In this document: in pieces, positions 1 to 9,829 of the stretch | Layout of the letters: every line of letters begins with the position of its first letter | Numbering within the stretch: the first letter of the stretch is position 1 | Source of the DNA: Neobacillus bataviensis | GTDB lineage: Bacteria > Bacillota > Bacilli > Bacillales_B > DSM-18226 | Assembly: GCF_019969725.1 (NCBI RefSeq) | Contig: NZ_JAHXYW010000017.1 | Location: forward strand, 1-64,000 | DNA: 64,000 bases | Direction: 5' to 3' | Made by a program: the position numbers and the translations under genes | Notes under the pieces: model-generated | The model's input: the letters and a program-made list of their open reading frames with translations, nothing else | Told to the model about the DNA's origin: nothing | The model's database searches: none

Positions 1-74
1 AGCTTATGTCCTAAAGTACCTTCTTTGTATTCTTTTACAACCATGAGCTTAAACTCATCACTATATTTAGCCAT
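1..74 (-). CDS. IS3-family transposase OrfA, N-terminal fragment
   Basis: The visible reading frame begins MAKYSDEFKLMVVKEYKEGT. This is the typical opening of the helix-turn-helix OrfA of IS3/IS150-type transposases, which binds the element ends. Only about 24 codons are inside the window. There is no separate Shine-Dalgarno: the only purine-rich stretch, GGGGTG, sits in the 3' arm of the hairpin just upstream. The frame is intact as far as it can be read. Confidence 0.75.
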   Translation of the reverse strand, partial: MAKYSDEFKLMVVKEYKEGTLGHK

Positions 75-118
75 AAAAAACACCCCAAGAGTCAGATTTT
101 CCTCTAACTTTTGGGGTG
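75..118 (-). terminator. Hairpin in IS end, acts as murC terminator
   Basis: On the minus strand two 16-base arms (CACCCCAAAAGTTAGA and TCTGACTCTTGGGGTG) pair with one mismatch and one G-U, and six T follow before the transposase ATG. This has the form of an intrinsic terminator for transcripts leaving murC. It also buries the only possible ribosome binding site of the transposase in readthrough RNA. Confidence 0.65.
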
Positions 119-147
119 CATTACATTGTGACGGCATCCTTTTTTCT

Positions 148-1449
148 TTATTGTACAACTTGGTTTTCATAGGATTCCTGGAATTTTTGAATGTCTCCGG
201 CACCCATAAAAATAATGACGCTGTTGTTAAAGTCTTTTAACACTGATGTGTTTTCTTCAGAAAGCAATTCAGCCCCAGGAATTTTTTCCTGTAAATCCTT
301 GATGGACAGCTTGCCATGCTTTTCACGGGCAGAACCAAAAATTTCACACAAAAAGGCTTTGTCGGCCCTTCGCAGGCTTTCCGCAAAATCCTCTAAGAAT
401 GCTTGCGTCCGCGTGAACGTATGGGGCTGGAATACAGCTACAATTTCGCGGTCAGGATATTTTTGCTTAGCTGCCTCAATGGTTGCTTTAATTTCAGTCG
501 GGTGGTGGGCATAATCATCAATTAAAATTTGGGAACCCATATTTTTTTCAGAAAATCTTCTTTTTACACCTTGGAAAGTCATTAATCTTTCCTTAACTGT
601 TTCAGCATTGATTTCTTCATAATGGCATAAACCAATGACCGCTAATGCATTTAGCACACTGTGGTCACCGAAGGTTGGAATGGAAAAGGTATCATAAAAG
701 GTATTTCGTATAAAGACATCAAAGGTAGTCCCATTCGTTGTCTTCACGAGATTTTTAGCCTGATAGTCATTTTCATCCGCAAATCCGTAGAACAAAACAG
801 GAACTTTTGCCTGGATTTTTTGCAGCTGTTCGTCATCACCAAAAGCAAATATCCCTTTTTTTACTTGGACAGCCATTTCCTGAAAGGCAGAAAATACATC
901 ATCAATATTGGCGAAATAATCAGGATGGTCAAAGTCAATATTGGTCATGATGGCATAGTCAGGGAAATAGGATAAGAAATGCCTTCTATATTCACAAGCT
1001 TCAAAAACAAAGTATTCTGCCCCTTCCTCCCCTTTACCTGTCCCATCACCAATTAAAAAGGAGGTTGGCTTGGCACCAGCGATAACATGGGACATCAGCC
1101 CTGTTGTTGAAGTTTTCCCGTGTGCGCCAGTAATGGCGACACTCGTAAAATTTTGCATAAAATCGCCTAAAAAGCGATGGTATCGTACTATAGGAAGTCC
1201 GAGCTCCATAGCCCTTTGTATTTCTTCATGGGTATCGGGAAAAGCATTCCCGGCAATAATCGTCATTCCTGGCTCGATATTTTCCTTTTGAAAGGGAAGG
1301 ATCTTAATCCCTGATTTTTCAAGTGCAACCTGAGTAAAAAAGTGCTTTTCGACATCGGAGCCCTGCACCTGAAATTTCATATCATGAAGAACTTGTGCCA
1401 GTGCACTCATTCCAGACCCCTTTATACCTACAAAATGGTAAATAGTCAT
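148..1449 (-). CDS. murC: UDP-N-acetylmuramate--L-alanine ligase
   Basis: MurC adds L-alanine to UDP-N-acetylmuramic acid using ATP, the first step of stem-peptide synthesis, in the cytoplasm. The N-terminal nucleotide-binding loop [10 protein letters not shown] is near residue 8, the ATP loop [10 protein letters not shown] near 108, and the Mur-ligase C-terminal domain carries [10 protein letters not shown]. The ATG at 1449 is chosen because GGAGG lies 8 bases upstream; a longer frame from 1467 lacks a site. The resulting 433 residues match the usual family length. The gene follows sftA on the same strand, as in B. subtilis, and an IS element has landed just behind it. Confidence 0.97.
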   Translation of the reverse strand: MTIYHFVGIKGSGMSALAQVLHDMKFQVQGSDVEKHFFTQVALEKSGIKILPFQKENIEPGMTIIAGNAFPDTHEEIQRAMELGLPIVRYHRFLGDFMQNFTSVAITGAHGKTSTTGLMSHVIAGAKPTSFLIGDGTGKGEEGAEYFVFEACEYRRHFLSYFPDYAIMTNIDFDHPDYFANIDDVFSAFQEMAVQVKKGIFAFGDDEQLQKIQAKVPVLFYGFADENDYQAKNLVKTTNGTTFDVFIRNTFYDTFSIPTFGDHSVLNALAVIGLCHYEEINAETVKERLMTFQGVKRRFSEKNMGSQILIDDYAHHPTEIKATIEAAKQKYPDREIVAVFQPHTFTRTQAFLEDFAESLRRADKAFLCEIFGSAREKHGKLSIKDLQEKIPGAELLSEENTSVLKDFNNSVIIFMGAGDIQKFQESYENQVVQ

Positions 1450-1510
1450 AGAAGAACCTCCAACCAACGTCTATCTGTAAAACAGTATATGACATCTGTC
1501 TGTATTTGCT

Positions 1511-1545
1511 AACAACAAAAGTGGATGTGCCTATGCACATATCAC
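1511..1545 (-). terminator. Possible sftA terminator
   Basis: On the minus strand GTGATATGTGC and GCACATCCAC form an imperfect stem with a four-base loop, followed by TTTTGTTGTT. It lies between sftA and murC, about 140 bases behind the sftA stop. Nothing else is evident in this 237-base gap beyond room for a murC promoter. Confidence 0.4.
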
Positions 1546-1686
1546 GTCCAAAATACTTTCTAAATAAATTCATTTCATAATTATAGCATTGTTTATTCAT
1601 AAAAACTATTTGTGGCATTGAAGCTTTGATTCCATTTATATTTGCAATATATATTATTTGTTCACGTTAATAAAGAATACTATAGA

Positions 1687-4014
1687 TTAACCAATATTAC
1701 TAGAGTCTTGTATTGACTCTAAGTCAGCCTCTGTAATCAGTACATCTCGCGCTTTGCTGCCATTTGCACTTGTTATATATCCATTCTGCTCTAGCATATC
1801 CATCAATCTTGCCGCGCGGTTATAGCCAATCTTAAAGCGCCGCTGCAGGCTCGAAGTGGATGCACCGCCTTGATCGACAATGAATTCACATGCTTCAAAA
1901 AACAGTTCATCCTCCCCTTCTGTGACTTGTGCTTTTTTAAGCAGCTCCTCCTGCTCGAATAAATAATCAGGCTCCCGCTGCTCCCTGACATGGGCCACAA
2001 CAATATCAATTTCTTCATCAGATACGAATGTACCCTGCAGGCGGACTGGCTTTGACGAGCCATTTTCTAAAAATAACATATCACCACGGCCGAGCAGTTT
2101 TTCCGCCCCGCTAATGTCGATAATGGTACGGGAATCGACCTGTGAGGAAACAGAAAAAGCAATTCTTGTTGGAATATTTGCCTTAATTAATCCGGTAATA
2201 ACGTCCACTGAAGGCCTTTGCGTTGCAACGATGAGGTGAATACCGCATGCCCTTGCCTTTTGGGCAATCCGGCAAATGGCTTCTTCGACATCCGCAGGAG
2301 ACATCATCATTAAATCAGCCAGCTCATCAATGATAATCACGATAAACGGAAGCTTATCTGAATATCTTTTATGCTGAATCGCAAGTTCATTAAATCGGCT
2401 TATGTCTCGAACACCCGTGTGAGCAAACAATTCATAGCGTCTCTCCATTTCATCTACCGCCCATTTTAAAGCCGCTGTTGCTGCTTTTACATCCGTAATG
2501 ACAGGGCTCACCAGGTGTGGAATCCGATTGTATGGCGCAAGCTCGACCATTTTCGGGTCAATGAGCAAAAGCTTTAAATCATCAGGACTCGCTTTAAATA
2601 ACAGACTTACCAAAATTGTATTAATGCAAACACTTTTTCCAGAGCCTGTTGCTCCCGCAATTAGGCCATGGGGCATTTTTTTTAGGTCGGTTACAATCGG
2701 GTTACCGCCAATATCAAGCCCAAGGACAGCCGTTAGTGGTGAAGCTGATTCTTGAAAAACACGGTTCCCGATAATTTCGTTTATCATCACGGGTCTTGAT
2801 TTTTGATTTGGCACTTCAATACCAATCGTATGTTTTCCTGGGATCGGCGCTTCGATTCGAATATCCCTTGCTGCAAGACTAAGCTTTATATCGTCGCTTA
2901 AATTGGTTATTTTATTTACCTTTACTCCAGGCTCCGGCTGGACCTCAAAACGAGTGACAGAAGGACCCTGAGTAACATTGACGACACTTGCCCCTACATT
3001 AAAGTTTTGTAAGGTTTGATTTAATAGGTCCTGTTGATATAAAATCCAGTCATTATCCTTTTCTTCCGAAATAGGCGGGCTTAATAAGCTGGAATCCGGA
3101 AACCTGTAACCGTCTTGAGAAGCTGGGGGTTGATAGCTTTCAACCTTCTTTTCAGGTTCAGGAGTGCTAGCTTGAACACTTTCAATCTTGCTTGATTCTA
3201 TTTTCGGCCTTTGCTCTCGTTCTTCCCTTCTAGTACTTTTTCTTGCTTCCCATTTTTCTTTATCTTGTTTGAGCATCATGACATTAAAAGGCAATTTTGA
3301 CCGAATAGGTCTTGATGTTTCTGGCTGCTCAATTGGTTTCTCAACAACAATCTCTTCTGCAACATCATTATTTTCATATAGATTTTCGCTTTGCTCGGGT
3401 TCAACAGGTAAAGAAACAACTGCGGCCATCTCTTCTTCCTTAATACCTAACTGCCCATTATTATGGTCCTTAACCAAAACAATCTCTTCTGTTTCATAGA
3501 CTGTTTCCGCAGTTGCAGCAATTGAATCTAAATTGCTTTCAAATTCTTCTTCTAAAAAATGGCTTAATTCATGCTCGATGATTGAATCAATTTTTTTAGG
3601 CCTATTAAATCCAAAAACAGGTGAAGGGATTTCTGTTGGATGAAAGGGACCGCGTATTCTTTCCGGCTGTTCTTTCTTTGGTATTGGTACTTTAATGTTT
3701 TCTTTTGGCATTTCCTTTTGTACTGTTTGTCTTTCCGTTTTCTCTTTCCTAACCCTTTTTTCCGGAATTACTGCCGCTCTTCTTTTTATTGCAGGGGTTT
3801 CTCCAATTGTCCGTCTTTTGCTGATTGAACTGTAAGAAGTCTTAAACTCACCTTTGGGATATTGATAAGAGATTCTAATCTCTAAATCCTTAATGTTATC
3901 ATCATTGTTCAGAAATGGATGGCCATTCGTTTTTTTATTATGTATCGTTAAATGGTTAAATTCCTCTTCCTCATCTTTTTTAAACCTTTGAAAAAAGTCT
4001 TGGATCCAACTCAA
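1687..4014 (-). CDS. sftA: DNA translocase SftA (soluble FtsK-like)
   Basis: SftA is the cytosolic FtsK/SpoIIIE-family ATPase that clears DNA from the closing septum. The N-terminal half is long, charged and of low complexity with no membrane helices, which separates it from SpoIIIE. The motor domain has Walker A GATGSGKS near residue 455, Walker B VIIIDELADL, and a C-terminal winged-helix gamma domain that reads DNA orientation sequences. A TTG at 4014 giving MSWIQDFF is preferred since B. subtilis SftA begins with MSW and GAGTGAT precedes it; an in-frame ATG lies at 4044. At about 775 residues it is shorter than the B. subtilis protein, with the difference probably in the variable linker. 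Confidence 0.93.
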   Translation of the reverse strand: MSWIQDFFQRFKKDEEEEFNHLTIHNKKTNGHPFLNNDDNIKDLEIRISYQYPKGEFKTSYSSISKRRTIGETPAIKRRAAVIPEKRVRKEKTERQTVQKEMPKENIKVPIPKKEQPERIRGPFHPTEIPSPVFGFNRPKKIDSIIEHELSHFLEEEFESNLDSIAATAETVYETEEIVLVKDHNNGQLGIKEEEMAAVVSLPVEPEQSENLYENNDVAEEIVVEKPIEQPETSRPIRSKLPFNVMMLKQDKEKWEARKSTRREEREQRPKIESSKIESVQASTPEPEKKVESYQPPASQDGYRFPDSSLLSPPISEEKDNDWILYQQDLLNQTLQNFNVGASVVNVTQGPSVTRFEVQPEPGVKVNKITNLSDDIKLSLAARDIRIEAPIPGKHTIGIEVPNQKSRPVMINEIIGNRVFQESASPLTAVLGLDIGGNPIVTDLKKMPHGLIAGATGSGKSVCINTILVSLLFKASPDDLKLLLIDPKMVELAPYNRIPHLVSPVITDVKAATAALKWAVDEMERRYELFAHTGVRDISRFNELAIQHKRYSDKLPFIVIIIDELADLMMMSPADVEEAICRIAQKARACGIHLIVATQRPSVDVITGLIKANIPTRIAFSVSSQVDSRTIIDISGAEKLLGRGDMLFLENGSSKPVRLQGTFVSDEEIDIVVAHVREQREPDYLFEQEELLKKAQVTEGEDELFFEACEFIVDQGGASTSSLQRRFKIGYNRAARLMDMLEQNGYITSANGSKARDVLITEADLESIQDSSNIG

Positions 4015-4116
4015 AACTATCACTCTTTCTCTTTCATCTATCATTCTATTTTATCAGTAATTGATCTTTTTTCGACATAATTTCACAGAATTAGCCGAAA
4101 TATATCTTCGAATGAA

Positions 4117-4144
4117 TGAAAAAAGACCACCTAGAATGTGATCT
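4117..4144 (-). terminator. Terminator of ytpQ
   Basis: On the minus strand AGATCAC and GTGGTCT pair around a seven-base loop and run into TTTTTT, just behind the ytpQ stop. Confidence 0.65.
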
Positions 4145-4158
4145 CTTCGAATTCTATT

Positions 4159-4953
4159 TTATTTATTTTTTCCTAAAATAAAAATAGGCTCTAATTCCCC
4201 ATTTTCATATAAAAAGGATAACGCTGTAATCGGAACCCGGCCATTAGCAAAAAAGCTCATAGCCATTTGCGCTAATACATCGTATCCCCGGTCATTACGG
4301 ATATCCCCGATAATTAATACATCTTGATGCGGCACGGCAACCACCATTGTCCCGGTAATTTGTTTCTCCATATCATTTAGGAAGCCTTTATTTAATATCC
4401 TGCTGGCATCATACCCATCATTCGTGTTAAGAAAATAAAAGGTATTACCGGCAACCGGATCCTCTTTTAGCTGTGTTGTCAGCGATCTTACATTAAATAG
4501 GGCAATCTCCTTTATTCGTGAATGGACCCATCCCTCTTTTTCCATCACACGCGCGTCAATTAACCGGTAGGTTTTACCCATATCATAGGCATAATAGATT
4601 TTTGTTTCAGCTGTATGTTCATCGATTAAAAACGGGACACCTTCCTCTGCTTCCTTTGGAAAAGATGAGGAGCGAATGACAGGGTAAATTCTTTTTTCGT
4701 GATCCGTTAATTGGACGGTATCCTCCATAGCACGCAGGCCTTCTTCAATATAATAAACAACTTCATCGATAGCCTTTTCTTTTTCTGCATTCCATTTGGC
4801 CACAATCCCAGGCAAGGAAATGGTAATCCCTTTCTTGACTACCTCACTTTCGATTCTAAGCTGATCTTTTTCGCGGTCATAAGTGATAAGACGATCCTTG
4901 GCAGCCAACCTTGTTTCAAGTTCTTTACGCATCTTTTTACTATCCATTTTCAA
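4159..4953 (-). CDS. ytpQ: YtpQ, DUF1444 family protein
   Basis: A 264-residue soluble protein of the DUF1444 family, found in the same place in other Bacillus genomes. Its biochemical function is not established. The start is taken as the TTG at 4953, which has AAGGAGGG 8 bases upstream and gives the MKM opening; an ATG lies two codons inside. The sequence shows no signal peptide or membrane segment. In B. subtilis ytpR lies between this gene and sftA; here only 144 bases separate them and ytpR is absent. Confidence 0.85.
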   Translation of the reverse strand: MKMDSKKMRKELETRLAAKDRLITYDREKDQLRIESEVVKKGITISLPGIVAKWNAEKEKAIDEVVYYIEEGLRAMEDTVQLTDHEKRIYPVIRSSSFPKEAEEGVPFLIDEHTAETKIYYAYDMGKTYRLIDARVMEKEGWVHSRIKEIALFNVRSLTTQLKEDPVAGNTFYFLNTNDGYDASRILNKGFLNDMEKQITGTMVVAVPHQDVLIIGDIRNDRGYDVLAQMAMSFFANGRVPITALSFLYENGELEPIFILGKNK

Positions 4954-4994
4954 CCTGCTTCCCTCCTTAAAAGGGTATTTCCCTTATTGTACAT

Positions 4995-5025
4995 TAAAAA
5001 ACTCCCATCTCAAAAGGAGGGAGCT
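4995..5025 (-). terminator. Terminator of ytpP
   Basis: On the minus strand AGCTCCC and GGGAGT arms flank a short loop and are followed by TTTTTT, just behind the ytpP stop. Confidence 0.6.
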
Positions 5026-5033
5026 AGTTGGTA

Positions 5034-5351
5034 TTATGATTTCAACCCCGTGATAAATCCTTCAATTTCTTCTTGCGTTTTGCGATCCTTACTTACAAAA
5101 CGGCCAAGCTCTTTCCCGTTTTCATAAGCAATAAAGCTTGGAATCCCAAAAACATCTACTTGCTGGCATAAATCGATAAATTGATCGCGGTCAATATGGA
5201 TAAAGGTATATTCCGTAAATTTCGCTTCAATTTCAGGCAGTGCTGGTTCAATAAAACGGCAATCTCCACACCACAATGCTGAAAACATAAAAATCGTTTT
5301 CCCATTATCTCTTAGCTGTTCAAATTCCTCGATTGATTCTAAATGTTTCAA
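5034..5351 (-). CDS. ytpP: Thioredoxin-like protein YtpP
   Basis: A single thioredoxin-fold domain of about 105 residues. The redox motif WCGDC lies near residue 28 and the cis-proline segment GIPSFIAYENGKELGRF follows as in thioredoxins. The active-site pair CGDC differs from classic CGPC, so redox potential and partners may differ. It is cytoplasmic, with no signal. Two TTG codons are possible; the one at 5351 is chosen because GGAGG is 8 bases upstream, while the TTG at 5357 would sit almost on the site. It lies with ytpQ on the same strand but with its own terminator. Confidence 0.9.
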   Translation of the reverse strand: MKHLESIEEFEQLRDNGKTIFMFSALWCGDCRFIEPALPEIEAKFTEYTFIHIDRDQFIDLCQQVDVFGIPSFIAYENGKELGRFVSKDRKTQEEIEGFITGLKS

Positions 5352-5457
5352 ATTCAACGCCTCCGTTTGAATTATCTTGATCTTCTTAAATCATATCAGC
5401 CATTCTGCCGATTAGTCCATGGATTTGCATTTTTGAAAATGACCCATGACTTTCCTA

Positions 5458-5970
5458 TTATTTACCAAACTTAACTGAATTAACAATTTGCATCATCGCT
5501 TTTCCATCTTCAACCAAGTCACTGGTTTCCGTCTGAGTCGTTATTTTTGTACCGCCTATTCCGACTGTCAATTCGTTTTGATCATCATCTAATTCCTTAA
5601 TAGTTAAAAAGCCAAATTTACTGCCTGAGGTGAATTTTTCATTTGTATTGAGCTGTTTATATTGCTTAACGGTTCCGTTATAAACCACTTTACTTAAACT
5701 GTCTTCTTGTGGATTTACGAAAAGTATATAGGTCTTAGAGCCATTTTTTAAAATGATGTTATTGGGTTTTTCATCTTTTATTTTATAACCTTCGGGTAAA
5801 TAAAAATGAATTTTTCTACTTTTTTCATTTGGCTGTTTCGCTGCTTCCTGAAATGATGATTTCACTGTTTTAACCGTGTTTTTACTTTCATCCTTCAGTG
5901 AAGCATGGCTGCAGGCTCCTAATACAAAAAATAATAAGCTCAATATGGTAATAGTTTTAAAAGTTTTCAG
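5458..5970 (-). CDS. Putative lipoprotein, unknown function
   Basis: The protein starts MKTFKTITILSLLFFVLGAC, a signal peptide ending in the lipobox LGAC, so it should be lipid-anchored outside the membrane. The mature part is about 150 residues, hydrophilic and lysine-rich, without a family I recognise. A CTG start at 5970 is inferred: a run of GGGGGG lies 8 bases upstream, and no ATG, GTG or TTG gives a sensible signal peptide. A longer frame from 6039 would put 23 unlikely residues ahead of the signal. It lies between ytpP and a DUF84 gene and appears to be transcribed alone. Confidence 0.7.
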   Translation of the reverse strand: MKTFKTITILSLLFFVLGACSHASLKDESKNTVKTVKSSFQEAAKQPNEKSRKIHFYLPEGYKIKDEKPNNIILKNGSKTYILFVNPQEDSLSKVVYNGTVKQYKQLNTNEKFTSGSKFGFLTIKELDDDQNELTVGIGGTKITTQTETSDLVEDGKAMMQIVNSVKFGK

Positions 5971-6075
5971 GATGCATTCCCCCCTATACACGACAATAGT
6001 CCTATCTATATCATACCTTCCAAAATATTCAAAAGACAAGCCTTTTTGTCGAAAAATACCGTCGAAAAAGAGGGA

Positions 6076-6597
6076 TTAATCTTCTAAATGTGTTTTTTGA
6101 TAGGTATATTGTCCAATAAGGAGATTCATGACATGAGTAAACATTTCCACTCGATTAACGAGTCCATTTGTGAAAATTCCAATTGCCCCTTCGTGTTTTC
6201 TGACATTTTTCATATTTGCGTAATCATCCATGACTGGTCCGAGCTCGTCTCCAGCGCGAAGTCTTACTGCTATTTCTTCAGGCAATAAAACCCTGGCACC
6301 ACCGGCAATAATCGGTGCCATATCTTTTGATGCCAGCGCTCCCCAGTTACAAATCATCAAGCCCTGACTTGTTTCTTGTACGCCGCCTTCGAGACCAATC
6401 CCAATATCGCCATTGCCTTGATTTAACGCTTCAACTGCCCGATTAACTGCCCCAAGAATTGTTTCTTCATCTGAAAAGGGCTGAGCATTTACTCCTGAAG
6501 GAATATCCATAGCAATAAACTCTGCCTCTTGATTAGGGAAGCAATTTTTTACTGCTGTAATTTTTGCCAGGTTTTTTGATCCAATTATGATTTTCAT
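6076..6597 (-). CDS. DUF84 / YjjX-type inosine-xanthosine triphosphatase
   Basis: A 173-residue protein of the family that includes E. coli YjjX, which hydrolyses ITP and XTP so that deaminated purines stay out of nucleic acids. The N-terminal GSKNLAKITAV loop and the GIGLEGG segment are typical. The ATG at 6597 has AAGGAG 8 bases upstream. It is cytoplasmic. It follows ytoP on the same strand, with a terminator between them. Substrate preference is inferred from family membership only. Confidence 0.85.
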   Translation of the reverse strand: MKIIIGSKNLAKITAVKNCFPNQEAEFIAMDIPSGVNAQPFSDEETILGAVNRAVEALNQGNGDIGIGLEGGVQETSQGLMICNWGALASKDMAPIIAGGARVLLPEEIAVRLRAGDELGPVMDDYANMKNVRKHEGAIGIFTNGLVNRVEMFTHVMNLLIGQYTYQKTHLED

Positions 6598-6620
6598 GTA
6601 AGCATCTCCTTTTGCATATG

Positions 6621-6649
6621 AAAAGGAGGCATGTAGAATGCCCCCCTAA
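6621..6649 (-). terminator. Terminator of ytoP
   Basis: On the minus strand GGGGGGCAT and ATGCCTCC form a stem with a five-base loop, followed by TTTT. It lies between the ytoP stop and the DUF84 gene; its 3' side also holds the AAGGAG of that gene. Confidence 0.6.
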
Positions 6650-6651
6650 AA

Positions 6652-7719
6652 TTAACTGTTTGCTTTAATCGTATCTACTGTCGTTTGATCACAAGACTTC
6701 ACTAATTTAATTAACAATTCTTTTGCAGCGGCATAATCATTGACGTGAACGATGGAGGCGTGAGTATGAATATAGCGTGAACAAATACCAATAACTGCAC
6801 TCGGAACACCTTGATTGGATTGATGTACACGACCGGCATCTGTACCGCCTTGTGAAACAAAATATTGATAAGGAATATTGTGCGTTTCAGCCATATCGAG
6901 AACAAATTCCCTCATTCCACGATGTGTGACCATCGATTTATCTAGGATACGGAGCAATGCCCCTTTTCCTAAATGACCAAACTCTAATTTGTTTCCGGTC
7001 ATATCATTAGCAGGACTCGCATCAAGCGCGAAAAAAATGTCAGGATCAATCATATTGGCAGCCGTTTGTGCTCCACGCAAGCCTACTTCCTCCTGAACAG
7101 TTGCACCTGAATAAAGGGTGTTTGGCAATTTCTCATCCTTTAGTTCTTGAAGCAATTCAATCGCGAGACCACAGCCATAGCGATTGTCCCAAGCTTTTGC
7201 TAATATCTTCTTTTCGTTTGCCATCGGCGTAAAAGGACAAATCGGCAGGATTACCTGACCTGGCTTAATTCCAATCCTTTCGGCATCTTCACGATCATCG
7301 GCCCCGATGTCGATCAGCATATTTTGAATTTCCATTGGCTTGTTTCGTTTCGCTTCGTCTAAAAGATGGGGCGGGATGGAACCGACCACTCCGATAATGG
7401 GACCATTCTTTGTCATGATTTGAACACGCTGCGCTAATATCACCTGACTCCACCATCCGCCAAGCGGCTGAAAACGAAGCATGCCATTATCTGTAATGGC
7501 AGTAACCATGAAACCTACTTCATCCATATGTCCTGCCACCATAACGGTAGGTCCAGAACCTTTTTTCACACCAAAAATGCTGCCTAATTTATCTTGAACG
7601 ATTTCATCCGCATACTTTGATAATTGTTCCCTCATGAAATTTCTAACTAAATGTTCATTCCCAGGGGCTCCAGGGAGCTCTGTTAGCGTTTGAAAAAGCT
7701 TTAAGGTTTGTTCGTTCAT
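6652..7719 (-). CDS. ytoP: M42 family aminopeptidase YtoP
   Basis: A 355-residue dizinc metalloaminopeptidase of family M42 (glutamyl/deblocking aminopeptidase type, often mislabelled endoglucanase). Metal ligands and catalytic residues are visible in GHMDEVGFM (about residue 66), [24 protein letters not shown] and the late histidine in [11 protein letters not shown]. No export signal, so it probably trims peptides in the cytoplasm. The start ATG has AAGGAG 7 bases upstream. The gene has its own terminator and faces ytzB across a 180-base divergent promoter region. Confidence 0.92.
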   Translation of the reverse strand: MNEQTLKLFQTLTELPGAPGNEHLVRNFMREQLSKYADEIVQDKLGSIFGVKKGSGPTVMVAGHMDEVGFMVTAITDNGMLRFQPLGGWWSQVILAQRVQIMTKNGPIIGVVGSIPPHLLDEAKRNKPMEIQNMLIDIGADDREDAERIGIKPGQVILPICPFTPMANEKKILAKAWDNRYGCGLAIELLQELKDEKLPNTLYSGATVQEEVGLRGAQTAANMIDPDIFFALDASPANDMTGNKLEFGHLGKGALLRILDKSMVTHRGMREFVLDMAETHNIPYQYFVSQGGTDAGRVHQSNQGVPSAVIGICSRYIHTHASIVHVNDYAAAKELLIKLVKSCDQTTVDTIKANS

Positions 7720-7899
7720 AGTCAGACTCCTTTAGTTTTTCTTGATATCAATATGTATCCTTTTATTTTACAGAAAATCTGAACCCCTTACCACTATTTC
7801 TAATTCGACTGTTATATTATCCTCTACCATCCAAATAAGATATACTGAAGTTGGGATTGTTTGCTCATGATAATTTCTGAATAGATGGGGGTGCTTTTT

Positions 7900-8220
7900 T
7901 TGAATTGGAAATCATTTCTTCTCGGTGCTGCCTTTGGTGCCATTGGCGGGTATGCGGCAAAGGAAATCCTAAGCCAAAAAACAACTGTTTCACCTGAAAA
8001 AGTTTTGGCGCACGTCAAGAAACAATTTAAACAAAATGGACCTATTAGTGGTTCGTGGATCCACATGGCTGATGAGCCGTACGAAAAGCAGCAAATTAAA
8101 TATCGGGTATACAAAGGCGGCCTCTCTAAAAACAACAACGGATTAAATGAACAATTTGAGTTTATCGCCGATGCCCAAACAGGTACCATTCTGGATATAC
8201 AACCTATAACTAACAATTAA
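7900..8220 (+). CDS. ytzB: YtzB, small PepSY-domain membrane-anchored protein
   Basis: About 106 residues. A short hydrophobic N-terminal segment (FLLGAAFGAIGGYAAKEIL) could anchor it. The remainder resembles a PepSY-type domain ending in DAQTGTILDIQP. PepSY domains are proposed to inhibit or modulate peptidases, but no direct role is known here. The TTG at 7900, giving MNWKSF, is chosen because GGGGGTG lies about 6 bases upstream; the in-frame ATG at 7885 has no site. Confidence 0.8.
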   Translation: MNWKSFLLGAAFGAIGGYAAKEILSQKTTVSPEKVLAHVKKQFKQNGPISGSWIHMADEPYEKQQIKYRVYKGGLSKNNNGLNEQFEFIADAQTGTILDIQPITNN

Positions 8221-8264
8221 CAAACAGCCGCATCCTACATTTGATGCGGCTGTTTGTTTTTATT
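8221..8264. terminator. Bidirectional terminator ytzB / ytnP
   Basis: Fourteen-base arms CAAACAGCCGCATC and GATGCGGCTGTTTG are perfectly complementary around an eight-base loop, with T-rich sequence on the plus side. It serves the two convergent genes. Confidence 0.85.
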
Positions 8265-9099
8265 AATTTCGTTTTATGCTTTCGACTATTTTTCCATCTA
8301 AGTCCCATTTGACAGCACGGTAAAAGGCATCATGGTAAAACGTAAACCATGCCTTTTTCTCGATTGCATAGGATACCCATTTTTCTTTAGCAGCAATGGA
8401 GTCCATTGGATAATCATCATAGGCCATAACCCATAAAACATTATGATGGGCATGTGTCGCCATGAGATCCGCCATATGGATGGACATTTCTCCTTCATCC
8501 TCAATAATAAGGATCGAATGCCCGTCGCTATGTCCGCCTGTATGGATCATTCGAATCGCTCCGAAACTCCATGATTCATCGAATGTTTCGACCTGTGTTT
8601 CAATGGCTTCCCAGTTTTCTTTCCAATATGTATTCTTGGACCGGATATTCGGGTTTCGCATCTCTTCCCATTCCACATTTGAAGTGATGATTTTCGCATT
8701 TGGGAAGGAAGATGTATACCCGTCATCTTCAAGCTTCGTTAATCCACAGGCATGGTCAAAATGTAAATGTGTCATTAACACATAATCGATGTGCCCGGCA
8801 TTTAATCCCAGTTCGGCTAATGAATTTTCAACCTCAGATTCCCTTGTCACCCCATAATTTCTTAGTTGTTTCTCCGTTAACTTTCCATTGCCAATCCCAG
8901 ATTCAACTAATAAATTTTTACCATTCATTTGAATTAGAATGGGGTCGGTTGGCAATTGGATTTGGTTTTTCTCATTAGGTGGATATTTCTTCGACCATAA
9001 TCCTTTGGGAACCACGCCAAACATGGCACCGCCATCTAAATTTGTAACTCCGCCTGATAACCATGTCAGTGTTACGTTTCCAATCTTTAATGTTTGCAT
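8263..9099 (-). CDS. ytnP: Metallo-beta-lactamase fold hydrolase YtnP (lactonase-like)
   Basis: A 278-residue metallo-hydrolase of the AHL-lactonase subgroup. The dizinc motif [10 protein letters not shown] is near residue 106, with later ligands in [10 protein letters not shown] and [12 protein letters not shown]. subtilis YtnP has been described as a quorum-quenching lactonase that interferes with Streptomyces signalling; the same is inferred here. No signal peptide. The ATG has AAGGGGG upstream. It is downstream of trmB but separated by a terminator. Confidence 0.87.
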   Translation of the reverse strand: MQTLKIGNVTLTWLSGGVTNLDGGAMFGVVPKGLWSKKYPPNEKNQIQLPTDPILIQMNGKNLLVESGIGNGKLTEKQLRNYGVTRESEVENSLAELGLNAGHIDYVLMTHLHFDHACGLTKLEDDGYTSSFPNAKIITSNVEWEEMRNPNIRSKNTYWKENWEAIETQVETFDESWSFGAIRMIHTGGHSDGHSILIIEDEGEMSIHMADLMATHAHHNVLWVMAYDDYPMDSIAAKEKWVSYAIEKKAWFTFYHDAFYRAVKWDLDGKIVESIKRN

Positions 9100-9149
9100 T
9101 CTTTCAACCCCCTTTATTCTATTTTAACATTGTCCCATATTTAGGAAAA

Positions 9150-9182
9150 ATAAAAAGAACAGTCCATAAAAGGAACTGTTCT
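9150..9182 (-). terminator. Terminator of trmB
   Basis: AGAACAGTTCC and GGACTGTTCT pair on the minus strand and run into TTTTATTTTT. Confidence 0.8.
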
Positions 9183-9184
9183 GA

Positions 9185-9829
9185 TCATAAGTTTTGATAT
9201 TTGACTTCACAGCGGTAGATACGATTCCCCATTTCGGAGAATTTCTCTTCGTATTCCGTCATGATGTTACCTTCGTAACCACTCTTATGGAAATCTAAGC
9301 TAAGATATTTTAACAATAAGCCGTATTCTGAAAAGCTCATTAGCGAATATTCAAACAGGCCTTGATTGTCTGTTTTAAAATGAATTTCCCCGCCGTCAAC
9401 CATAATATCCTCATAAAGCTTTAAGAAATCTTTATAAGTCAATCTTCTTTTTTCATGACGTATTTTTGGCCATGGATCTGAGAAATTTAAATAAACACGG
9501 TCAACATCATTTTTCGCAAAATATTTCTCTAAATCAGCCGCATTCACATTAAGCAGTCTAAGGTTTGGCAAATCCGCTTCAATTAAACGGTCTAAAGCCG
9601 CAACGATGACACTGTCATACAATTCAATGCCCATATAATTAATTTCTGGATTAGCTTTAGCCATTTCGGTAATGAATCGGCCTTTTCCAGTTCCAACCTC
9701 GATATGAAGAGGTTGTTCATTTCCAAATACCTCATGCCATTTACCTTTATACAATTCTGGATTCGCTACAATATATTGAGGATGCTGCTCTATTTTATCC
9801 TTTGCCCAAGGTTTATTTCTAAGTCTCAT
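9185..9829 (-). CDS. trmB: tRNA (guanine-N7-)-methyltransferase
   Basis: TrmB methylates N7 of G46 in the variable loop of many tRNAs with SAM. The SAM-binding segment [16 protein letters not shown] is near residue 45, followed by the GIELYDSV acidic loop and the family signature [17 protein letters not shown]. The length of 214 residues is normal. The ATG has AGGAG 7 bases upstream. It is transcribed alone towards ytnP with its own terminator, and its promoter must lie in the 9830-9925 stretch. Confidence 0.95.
   Translation of the reverse strand: MRLRNKPWAKDKIEQHPQYIVANPELYKGKWHEVFGNEQPLHIEVGTGKGRFITEMAKANPEINYMGIELYDSVIVAALDRLIEADLPNLRLLNVNAADLEKYFAKNDVDRVYLNFSDPWPKIRHEKRRLTYKDFLKLYEDIMVDGGEIHFKTDNQGLFEYSLMSFSEYGLLLKYLSLDFHKSGYEGNIMTEYEEKFSEMGNRIYRCEVKYQNL

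Larger units (their letters stand above)
1..120 (-). mobile_element. IS3-family insertion sequence, one end only
   Basis: The terminal bases read on the minus strand, TGCACCCCAAAAGTTAGAGG, look like the outer inverted repeat of an IS150-type element. They are followed at once by the start of a transposase OrfA. The element continues off the left edge, so its length, its other end and any target duplication cannot be seen. The outer end lies 27 bases beyond the murC stop codon. Confidence 0.7.

Noticed and set aside
1382..1618. 78-codon minus frame over the murC start
   Set aside because: It overlaps murC out of frame and lacks a ribosome site and any recognisable domain.
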